This document shows, one piece after another, positions 1 through 5,001 of a stretch of 5,001 nucleotides of DNA. How positions within the stretch are numbered: position 1 is the stretch's first letter; each line of letters opens with the position of its first letter. Both the position numbers and the translations under genes were made by a program. This DNA is from Actinomycetota bacterium. Its GTDB lineage: Bacteria; Actinomycetota; Actinomycetes; Actinomycetales; Microbacteriaceae. The DNA lies in contig JAHIOK010000270.1 in the NCBI GenBank assembly GCA_018895315.1, positions 1-5,001 of the forward strand. Reading direction: 5' to 3'. The notes below the pieces were generated by a model that had not been told where the DNA came from, did no database searches, and saw only the letters and a program-made list of their open reading frames with translations.

Positions 1-57
1 CTGCGAATTCACCCGGACGGCACGGTCGCGTCATGTCGTCGGCCGTAGGGTTGACGC
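1..57. other. Upstream flank of pta
   Basis: This short stretch lies before the pta start. One + strand frame is open from the window edge to a TAG at 46-48 (last residues TVASCRRP). It could be the tail of an upstream gene or chance, because 15 codons are too few to judge. On the minus strand an ATG at 34-32 could begin a divergent frame running off the edge, again too short to judge. I see no convincing -35/-10 pair here, so the promoter of pta-ackA probably lies outside the window or further left. Confidence 0.4.
47..50 (+). promoter_or_regulatory. Ribosome binding site of pta
   Basis: AGGG ends 7 nt before the GTG at 58. This supports GTG 58 as the start, because the nearby ATG at 33 is in a different frame and does not lead into the Pta protein. 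Confidence 0.55.
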
Positions 58-2184
58 GTGGCGCAGAGCATCTTCATCACCTCGGCCGAAGGTCATTCCG
101 GCAAGTCCACTGTGGCGCTCGGCGTCTTGGACGCGCTGAGTCACGCGACCCCCCGTGTGGGCGTGTTCCGCACCATCGCCCGCTCGACGCTCGAGCGCGA
201 CTACGTGCTCGAGATGCTGCTCAGCCACGACGGCGTCGACCTGGACTATGACGCGTGCATCGGCGTGACCTACGACGACGTGCGCCACGATCCCGAGGCG
301 GCTCTCGGCACGATCGTCGAGCGGTTCAAGGCTGTCGAGGCGCAATGCGACGCGGTGGTCATCCTGGGCAGCGACTTCACGGATGTCGGCAGTCCCGCCG
401 AGCTCGGATACAACGCGCGCATCGCGGCCAACCTCGGTGCTCCCGTGCTGCTGGTGCTCGGCGGACGGGCGCAACAGGGCCAAGGCGAACAGCTCGGCAC
501 GACCCCGGCGCGCACCCCCGAGGAGATGGGCCAGATCACCGCGCTCGCCCTCGTCGAACTCGCTCACGGACGCGCTGAGCTGCTCGCTGTCGTGGCCAAT
601 CGCGCCGACCGCGATCGGTTGGACGACGTGCGCAGGTCGATCTCGTCGACCGTGACGGCGGCGATCGTGGGGGGCTCCGCCATCCCCGTCTGGGCGCTGC
701 CCGAAGATCGCTTCCTCGTGGCGCCCTCCGTGCGCGGTGTCATGCGGGCACTGGATGCCCCTCTGATCAAAGGCGACCCCGAGCTGCTGACCCGCGAAGT
801 GCTGGGTGTCGTGGTCGCGGGCATGTCGATGGTCAACGTCTTGCCGCGCCTCACTGAGAGCGCGATCGTCGTGATCCCCGCCGACCGCACCGAGGTGCTG
901 CTGGCGACGCTGCTGGCCCACTCATCGGGGACCTTCCCCTCGCTCGCCGGAATCGTGCTGAACGGCCCGTTCCCGCTGCCCGACACGATCGACCATCTGA
1001 TCGACGGGCTCCACTCGTCGCTGCCGATCGTCGCGACCGACCTCGGCACGTACGAGACCGCGGTGCGGGTGATGAACACGCGCGGGCGCCTCGCGGCCGA
1101 CTCGCAGCGTCGCTACGACACGGCCCTCGCGATGTTCGAGCAGCACGTAGACACGGCGGAGCTCATGCGCTTGCTGGGCCTCGCGCAGTCGAGCGTCGTC
1201 ACGCCGCTCATGTTCGAGTACGGCCTCATCGCGCGCGCCCGCGCCGATCGGAAGCGCATCGTGCTGCCGGAGGGCGATGACGACCGCATCCTGCGGGCTG
1301 CCGCCACGGTGCTCGCGCGGGGCATGGCCGACATCGTCATCCTCGGCGAGGACTTCGAGGTGCGCAGTCGCGCGATCGAGCTCGGCATCGACATCCGGGG
1401 TGCAGAAGTGCTGAGTCCGTTCGACGCCGTGCACGTGGACAAGTTCGCCCGTGAGTACGAGCGACTGCGCGCCCACAAGGGCGTCACCTACGCGCAAGCC
1501 GCCGACACCGTCACCGACGTCTCCTACTTCGGCACGTTGATGGTTCATCTGGGTCTCGCGGACGGCATGGTCTCCGGTGCTGCGCACACGACGGCTCACA
1601 CGATCCGCCCCGCGTTCGAGATCATCAAGACGCAGCCGGGCGTCTCGGTGGTCTCCTCGGTCTTCCTGATGGCGCTCGCCGACCGCGTGCTGGTCTACGG
1701 CGACTGCGCGGTGATCCCCGATCCGACGAGCGAACAGCTCGCCGATATCGCGATCTCCTCGGCCGCCACCGCGACGCAGTTCGGCATCGAGCCGCGCGTC
1801 GCGATGCTGTCGTATTCGACGGGGGAGTCGGGCTCCGGTGCCGAGGTCGAGAAGGTGCGCACCGCGACTGCTCTCGTGCGCGAACGCGCGCCCGGGCTGC
1901 TGGTGGAGGGTCCGATCCAATACGATGCCGCGGCGGACGCGGCCGTCGCGAAGGCGAAGATGCCGGGTTCGGATGTCGCGGGCCGGGCGACCGTCTTCGT
2001 CTTCCCCGACCTCAACACCGGCAACAACACCTACAAGGCCGTGCAGCGCTCGGCGGGTGCCGTGGCCATCGGCCCGATCCTGCAGGGCCTGAACAAACCG
2101 ATCAACGACCTCTCGCGCGGCGCGCTGGTCGATGACATCGTGAACACCATCGCGATCACGGCGATCCAGGCCCAAAGCCAGTAG
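58..2184 (+). CDS. pta: Phosphate acetyltransferase (long, three-domain type)
   Basis: Cytoplasmic enzyme that interconverts acetyl-CoA plus phosphate and acetyl phosphate plus CoA; it works with AckA, encoded next. The 708 residues match the usual long Pta (about 700-715 residues). Residues 1 to about 200 form a BioD-like P-loop domain with an intact Walker A motif (AEGHSGKS, 10-17). About 215-325 is a DRTGG-type regulatory domain, with DRTE at 276-279. About 375-705 is the catalytic PTA_PTB domain. Its landmarks are VLPEGDD (402-408), HTIRP with Arg517, SYSTGESGSG (585-594), GPIQYD (618-623), FPDLNTGN (649-656) and NDLSRGALVDDI (683-694). By family alignment from memory, Ser686, Arg687, Asp693 and Arg517 correspond to the catalytic and CoA-binding residues described in Methanosarcina Pta. 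The GTG start is chosen for its AGGG site and because the P-loop begins only nine residues in. No frameshift or truncation is seen. Identity is certain, but regulation through the N-terminal domains is only inferred. Confidence 0.97.
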   Translation: MAQSIFITSAEGHSGKSTVALGVLDALSHATPRVGVFRTIARSTLERDYVLEMLLSHDGVDLDYDACIGVTYDDVRHDPEAALGTIVERFKAVEAQCDAVVILGSDFTDVGSPAELGYNARIAANLGAPVLLVLGGRAQQGQGEQLGTTPARTPEEMGQITALALVELAHGRAELLAVVANRADRDRLDDVRRSISSTVTAAIVGGSAIPVWALPEDRFLVAPSVRGVMRALDAPLIKGDPELLTREVLGVVVAGMSMVNVLPRLTESAIVVIPADRTEVLLATLLAHSSGTFPSLAGIVLNGPFPLPDTIDHLIDGLHSSLPIVATDLGTYETAVRVMNTRGRLAADSQRRYDTALAMFEQHVDTAELMRLLGLAQSSVVTPLMFEYGLIARARADRKRIVLPEGDDDRILRAAATVLARGMADIVILGEDFEVRSRAIELGIDIRGAEVLSPFDAVHVDKFAREYERLRAHKGVTYAQAADTVTDVSYFGTLMVHLGLADGMVSGAAHTTAHTIRPAFEIIKTQPGVSVVSSVFLMALADRVLVYGDCAVIPDPTSEQLADIAISSAATATQFGIEPRVAMLSYSTGESGSGAEVEKVRTATALVRERAPGLLVEGPIQYDAAADAAVAKAKMPGSDVAGRATVFVFPDLNTGNNTYKAVQRSAGAVAIGPILQGLNKPINDLSRGALVDDIVNTIAITAIQAQSQ

Positions 2185-2185
2185 A

Positions 2186-2199
2186 TCCGGCTGCCCGGA
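2186..2199 (+). other. Small hairpin in the pta-ackA gap
   Basis: TCCGG (2186-2190) and CCGGA (2195-2199) form a perfect 5-bp stem around a CTGC tetraloop, 2 nt after the pta stop. No T-run follows, so it does not look like an intrinsic terminator. It could protect or mark a processing point in the pta-ackA transcript, but so short a GC stem may also be chance. Confidence 0.35.
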
Positions 2200-2235
2200 G
2201 TGAGGCATCCCCCTTCGATGTGATTGGCTGAAAAT

Positions 2236-3477
2236 ATGAATGCCGTCGTCTTGGTCGTCAACAGCGGGTCGTCGTCTTTCAAGTACCAGCTGCTGGACAT
2301 GGAGCACGAGCAGGTGCTCGCCACCGGCCTCGTCGAACGCATCGGCGAGGGGCTCGGGATGTCGCGGCACACGGTGACGGCGGCGAGCTCGGGTCCGGTG
2401 GGTGAAGGTCCCGCGCCAACGATGCTCGAGGCGACCTACGACCGAGAGCTGCCGATCCCCGACCACACCGTCGGGTTCCAGGTGATGCTCGACGCCTTCG
2501 CCGAGAACGGCCCGTCGCTCGAGGATCGTGCCCCGATCGCGGTCGGGCATCGCGTCGTGCAGGGCGGTGCCCGATTCTTCGAGCCGACCGTGATCACCCC
2601 GCTCGTCGAGATCAACATCGAGGATCTCTCCGCCCTCGCACCCCTCCACAACCCCGGCGCCGTCGCAGGTATTCGCGCGGCGCGCGCCGCGTTCCCTACC
2701 GTCCCGCACGTTGCGGTGTTCGACACCGCATTCCACCAGACACTTCCTCCGGCCGCCTATACATATGCGATCGACGCCAAGGTCGCCGCCGCGCATCGCA
2801 TTCGGCGCTATGGCTTCCACGGCACGTCCCACAAGTTCGTCAGCGAAGCGGCGGCCGCCCATCTGGGGCGCGACACGTCGGAACTCCGCCAGATCGTGCT
2901 GCACCTCGGGAACGGCGGCTCGGCGACCGCGATCGACGGCGGGCGATCCGTCGACACCTCGATGGGCCTCACACCACTCGAAGGCCTCGTCATGGGCACT
3001 CGCTCGGGTGACATCGATCCGTCCGTGCTGCTGGTGCTCGCGCGCCGCGCCGATATGTCGCCCGGAGACCTCGACGACTTCCTTAATCGGCGGAGCGGTC
3101 TGCTGGGCCTCGCCGGTGCCTCCGACATGCGCGACATCGAGCAACGGCGTAGTGCGGGCGACCCGGCAGCGAGCCTGGCCTTCGACGTCTACATCCATCG
3201 CCTCCGTACGTACCTCGGCGCGTACATCGCGCAGCTCGGCGGGGTGGATGTCATCTCGTTCACCGCAGGTGTGGGCGAAAATTCCTCAGCGGTCCGCGCG
3301 GCGGCCGTCGCCACTCTCGGGTTCGCCGGCGTGCAGCTCAACGCCGAGCGGAACGAGACGAGGGCCCGCGGAATCCGGACCATCTCCACCGACGATTCGC
3401 CGGTGACCGTGCTGGTCGTGCCCACGAACGAAGAGCTCGAGATCGCCCGACAGACCCTGCAGGCGGCCGCGCTCTGA
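2236..3477 (+). CDS. ackA: Acetate kinase
   Basis: Cytoplasmic enzyme that converts acetyl phosphate plus ADP into acetate plus ATP, or the reverse, completing the Pta-AckA pathway. From the ATG at 2236 the protein has 413 residues, close to the usual 400. It shows the ASKHA-fold landmarks: N-terminal signature VVNSGSSSFK (7-16), GHRVVQGG with Arg106, LAPLHNPG, VFDTAFH with Asp163, RYGFHGTSH with His195, HLGNGGS, DTSMGLTPLEG, GTRSGDIDP with Arg256, FTAGVGENS (342-350) and PTNEEL with Glu399. By recalled alignment with Methanosarcina AckA, Arg106, Asp163, His195, Arg256 and Glu399 match its active-site residues. The gene starts 51 nt after pta, so co-transcription is likely. The start is less sure than the identity: the ATG fits the family N-terminus but lacks a good ribosome binding site, and an in-frame TTG at 2224 would add four residues (MAEN). 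HRVVQGG has Gln where I recall His in most homologues. Confidence 0.96.
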   Translation: MNAVVLVVNSGSSSFKYQLLDMEHEQVLATGLVERIGEGLGMSRHTVTAASSGPVGEGPAPTMLEATYDRELPIPDHTVGFQVMLDAFAENGPSLEDRAPIAVGHRVVQGGARFFEPTVITPLVEINIEDLSALAPLHNPGAVAGIRAARAAFPTVPHVAVFDTAFHQTLPPAAYTYAIDAKVAAAHRIRRYGFHGTSHKFVSEAAAAHLGRDTSELRQIVLHLGNGGSATAIDGGRSVDTSMGLTPLEGLVMGTRSGDIDPSVLLVLARRADMSPGDLDDFLNRRSGLLGLAGASDMRDIEQRRSAGDPAASLAFDVYIHRLRTYLGAYIAQLGGVDVISFTAGVGENSSAVRAAAVATLGFAGVQLNAERNETRARGIRTISTDDSPVTVLVVPTNEELEIARQTLQAAAL

Positions 3478-3510
3478 ACCCGATCGGGTCCAGAGGTGGC
3501 GGTCCGTTTT
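3478..3510 (+). terminator. Palindrome after ackA, possible weak terminator
   Basis: ACCCGATCGGGT (3478-3489) is a perfect 12-bp palindrome starting right after the ackA stop. As RNA it gives only a 4-bp stem with a GATC loop. The nearest T-run (TTTT, 3507-3510) is 17 nt further on, so this is not a classical intrinsic terminator. It may help end the pta-ackA transcript, or it may be a protein-binding palindrome or chance. Confidence 0.25.
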
Positions 3511-3514
3511 GTTG

Positions 3515-3543
3515 CTGAAGATGTGAAAGTTCTCACGTAGCCT
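3515..3543 (+). promoter_or_regulatory. Weak promoter-like stretch with inverted repeat before the DUF1996 gene
   Basis: TAGCCT (3538-3543) fits the actinobacterial -10 pattern TAnnnT. CTGAAG (3515-3520), 17 nt upstream, is a poor -35 (three of six consensus bases). A better -35-like TTGCTG at 3512-3517 is 20 nt away, which is too far. The spacer contains an interrupted inverted repeat, GTGA (3523-3526) and TCAC (3533-3536) with a 6-nt centre, which could be an operator. A promoter somewhere in 3478-3652 is expected because the downstream gene looks like a separate unit, but this exact placement is tentative. Confidence 0.25.
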
Positions 3544-3581
3544 GCCTCGGTAATGGGACATGGTTAGGCTCCGGTATCGAC

Positions 3582-3642
3582 ACCCGGGCTCCCGAGCGGG
3601 TCGTCTCCGCGCATGCTCGGATTGCGCTCGTCACCCGACCCG
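3582..3642 (+). other. Leader with two competing hairpins before the DUF1996 gene
   Basis: CGGGTCG (3597-3603) can pair perfectly with CGACCCG (3636-3642). Within that loop GCGCA (3609-3613) pairs with TGCGC (3623-3627), giving a nested stem whose 3' base is the first base of the ribosome binding site. The same CGGGT (3597-3601) can instead pair with ACCCG (3582-3586), so the two structures exclude each other. This could modulate translation, but in GC-rich DNA such pairings also arise by chance, and no known riboswitch class is recognised. Confidence 0.3.
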
Positions 3643-3647
3643 AGGAG
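3642..3647 (+). promoter_or_regulatory. Strong ribosome binding site that decides the DUF1996 start
   Basis: GAGGAG ends 5 nt before the GTG at 3653. It is the best ribosome binding site in the window. It favours GTG 3653 over the in-frame ATG at 3560, which has no comparable site and would put 31 Arg-rich, non-hydrophobic residues before the signal peptide. It also favours GTG 3653 over the internal ATG at 3677. Confidence 0.75.
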
Positions 3648-3652
3648 TTTCC

Positions 3653-3763
3653 GTGAGTCGCCGTCATCTGCGATCCATGTCCACCCGATTCATCGCCATC
3701 ATCGCGGCGGTAGCGCTCGCGAGCGCGGCGGGTGTCGTGTTCGTCGCCCAGTCCGCGTCGGCC
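3653..3763 (+). other. Signal peptide of the DUF1996 protein
   Basis: Codes for residues 1-37: an Arg-rich start, a hydrophobic core FIAIIAAVALASAAGVVFVA (13-32), then AQSASA with small residues at -3 and -1. The Sec route is more likely than Tat, because SRRHLR lacks the second hydrophobic residue of the Tat consensus and the core starts late. Cleavage one or two residues further on is also possible in the run of alanines. Confidence 0.8.
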
Positions 3764-4945
3764 GCGGCGGATCCCTCGTTCAGCGTGGCGTGCTACCCGC
3801 GCGGAATGGCGCAGAACGATCCGATCGTCTTTCCGGGGCAAGCGGGAAAGTCGCACATGCACTCCTTCTTCGGCGCGAAGAACGTGAACGAGAACACCAC
3901 GGTCGGTACCTTGCTGGCGGAGTCGTCGTCTCAGTGCGGCAGCCAGTTCAACACCGTTGACCTCTCGGCTTACTGGATCCCGACCCTCTACCAGAATGGG
4001 CAGGCCAAGCACGTCGAGACGGGCGCCTACCAGCTCCACGCCTACTACCAGCGTGCCGGTGGCGCCGGTGGCGCGCTCGTCGCCCAGGCCTTCCCTCGTG
4101 GACTCAAGATGATCGCCGGCGACATGCGCGCGACGACTCCCCAGGACAACGTGAGCTACGTGTGCGCCAAAGAGAACGACACGGGCTCGCAGCGGGGCGG
4201 CGGCAGGGAATTCATGACCTGCAACTCGGACGAAGTCTTCATCGCGAAACTGGTTTTCCCGGACTGCTGGGACGGGAAGAATCTCGACTCCGCTGACCAC
4301 AAGTCGCACATGGCATATTCGAGCGGAAGCAACGCCAGCTGCCCCGGCAGCCATCCGGTCAAGCTGCCCCGGTTGACATTCGAAGCATGGTATTTCGGCG
4401 TGAACGGCGATGCGAGCAGTTTCAGCTGGGCCAGCGGTGGCGCCTATACATTTCACGGCGACGTGATCTCCGCATGGGACACCACCGCGGCCGCGAACCT
4501 CGTCAACCAGTGCATCAACGTCGCCGTCGACTGCAATCCGCTGCAATATGGGCAGATCCCGAAGGGCGCGGTCACGCAGGCGCAGATCGACGCGCAGCTC
4601 ACGGGGACGACGCCAGCCGCCCCCGCGCCTCCGGCCCCTGCGCCATCTCCGTCCGCGAGCCATGGCGGCGGCCACACGATGCCGATGCCGTCACCCACAC
4701 CCACGCCCACACCGACTCCGGACGCGACTCCCACTGCCACATCGGCAGCGCAGTCGTCACCGTTCGCCACACCGAGTGCGACGTCAATGAATCACGAAAC
4801 AGGAGGCCATGGCCCCGCAACGATATCCGCGCCTGCCGGGAGCGGTCCGATCGCGCTGGTGAGTGTCATCCTCGCCATGCTCGCGGCAGGGGGCCTCTTT
4901 CCGTTCGCCGTATTCCGCCGGCGCGGGCGGTTGCGGAGGAAGTGA
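3653..4945 (+). CDS. Exported, membrane-anchored DUF1996 domain protein
   Basis: The molecular function is unknown. From GTG 3653 the protein has 430 residues. Residues 1-37 form a signal peptide: basic SRRHLRSMSTR, a hydrophobic stretch at 13-32, and probable cleavage after SASA at 37. The N-terminal SRR is only loosely Tat-like. Residues about 56-280 match the DUF1996 family, known from fungi and actinobacteria, with DPIVFPG (56-62), SHMHSFFG (67-74), SAYWIPTLY, GLKMIAGD, PDCWDGKNLDS (203-213), HKSHMAY, SHPVKLPRLTFEAWY and FHGDVISAWD (267-276). The mature part has eight cysteines (47, 95, 171, 190, 205, 230, 287, 294), so up to four disulfides are possible. Residues about 311-397 are a Pro/Ala/Ser/Thr linker with a PT repeat and two His/Met clusters. 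Residues 398-421 are a membrane segment followed by RRRGRLRRK. No LPXTG-type motif precedes it, so a type I membrane anchor with the domain outside the cell is most likely. The 175-nt gap and own leader suggest transcription apart from pta-ackA. The family assignment is from recalled motifs. Confidence 0.88.
   Translation: MSRRHLRSMSTRFIAIIAAVALASAAGVVFVAQSASAAADPSFSVACYPRGMAQNDPIVFPGQAGKSHMHSFFGAKNVNENTTVGTLLAESSSQCGSQFNTVDLSAYWIPTLYQNGQAKHVETGAYQLHAYYQRAGGAGGALVAQAFPRGLKMIAGDMRATTPQDNVSYVCAKENDTGSQRGGGREFMTCNSDEVFIAKLVFPDCWDGKNLDSADHKSHMAYSSGSNASCPGSHPVKLPRLTFEAWYFGVNGDASSFSWASGGAYTFHGDVISAWDTTAAANLVNQCINVAVDCNPLQYGQIPKGAVTQAQIDAQLTGTTPAAPAPPAPAPSPSASHGGGHTMPMPSPTPTPTPTPDATPTATSAAQSSPFATPSATSMNHETGGHGPATISAPAGSGPIALVSVILAMLAAGGLFPFAVFRRRGRLRRK
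4691..4720 (+). repeat. Pro-Thr dipeptide repeat in the linker
   Basis: Codes for a Ser followed by four Pro-Thr units and a Pro (residues 347-356), a low-complexity spacer typical of secreted actinobacterial proteins. It probably spaces the domain from the membrane, and its Thr residues could be O-mannosylated in an actinobacterium (inference). The near-repeat of CCCACA/CCCACG units makes its length prone to variation between strains. Confidence 0.75.
4845..4942 (+). other. C-terminal membrane anchor of the DUF1996 protein
   Basis: Codes for a hydrophobic segment at residues 398-421 (core IALVSVILAMLAAGGLFPFAVF) and a strongly basic tail RRRGRLRRK (422-430), which sets the C-terminus inside the cell. 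The layout resembles a sortase sorting signal, but the residues before it (SAPAGSG) do not fit LPXTG or the LAXTG variant. Confidence 0.75.
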
Positions 4946-4953
4946 GCCTCGAG

Positions 4954-4975
4954 TCGTCGGCGGGGCCGGCAACGA
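4954..4975 (+). terminator. Possible weak terminator after the DUF1996 gene
   Basis: TCGT (4954-4957) plus CGGC (4958-4961) can pair with GCCG (4965-4968) and ACGA (4972-4975), leaving a GGG loop and a 3-nt bulge. The stem is interrupted and only a short TTT follows (4979-4981). This is a candidate only; the rest of 4946-5001 shows nothing recognisable. Confidence 0.2.
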
Positions 4976-5001
4976 GACTTTCACCGGGTGCAATGGTGCC
5001 A

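Noticed and set aside
922..3198. A 758-residue open frame on the minus strand across pta, the gap and ackA
   Set aside because: It is an antisense shadow of two certain genes. Its translation is low-complexity, rich in Arg/His/Asp/Gly and without recognisable motifs, as expected opposite GC-rich codons.
3557..3577. GGTTAGGCT (3562-3570), resembling half of an IdeR/DtxR iron box
   Set aside because: The nine-base core matches the remembered consensus TTAGGTTAGGCTAACCTAA, but the flanks do not, giving about 11 of 19 matches. That is too weak for an operator call.
3560..3652. N-terminal extension of the DUF1996 protein from ATG 3560
   Set aside because: It would bury the signal peptide behind 31 Arg-rich residues and has no good ribosome binding site, while GTG 3653 has GAGGAG 5 nt upstream.
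3533..4675. A 380-residue minus-strand open frame opposite the DUF1996 gene
   Set aside because: It has the same Arg/Gly/Val-rich shadow composition, no recognisable domain, and lies over a gene with a clear signal peptide and family motifs.
4821..4845. Sortase sorting motif before the C-terminal membrane segment
   Set aside because: The residues there (PATISAPAGSG) contain no LPXTG, NPXTG or LAXTG-like pentapeptide.
4784..4993. Short minus-strand frame at the right end as a convergent gene
   Set aside because: It overlaps the end of the DUF1996 gene, is low-complexity, and shows no recognisable protein features.

Overview
The window is GC-rich, with coding regions dominated by G/C third positions, a GTG start on pta and long spurious antisense open frames. 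Together with the protein sequences this points to a high-GC actinobacterium, probably of the Microbacteriaceae (Microbacterium-like). That placement is inferred from sequence style and not from a search.

The layout is simple, with three genes all on the + strand. First comes pta (58-2184), a full-length three-domain phosphate acetyltransferase. A 51-nt gap containing a small hairpin follows, then ackA (about 2236-3477), acetate kinase. Pta converts acetyl-CoA plus phosphate into acetyl phosphate plus CoA. AckA transfers the phosphate to ADP, giving acetate and ATP, and both steps are reversible. The pair is therefore the classic acetate overflow/assimilation module and very likely one transcription unit. 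All the catalytic landmarks I know for both enzymes are present.

About 175 nt of non-coding DNA follows (3478-3652). It holds a 12-bp palindrome just after ackA, a weak promoter-like stretch with a small inverted repeat, and a leader with two mutually exclusive hairpin pairings. The leader ends in a strong GAGGAG ribosome binding site. It precedes the third gene (3653-4945), an exported DUF1996-family protein of unknown function. That protein has a signal peptide, a Cys/His-containing conserved domain, a Pro/Thr-rich linker flanked by short His/Met clusters, and a C-terminal membrane anchor with an Arg-rich tail. It appears to be transcribed separately, and nothing here ties it functionally to acetate metabolism. 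The last 56 nt hold only a possible weak hairpin.

Most of the window is ordinary central metabolism. The least understood element is the DUF1996 surface protein and its leader. No mobile element, CRISPR array, tRNA or rRNA was seen.
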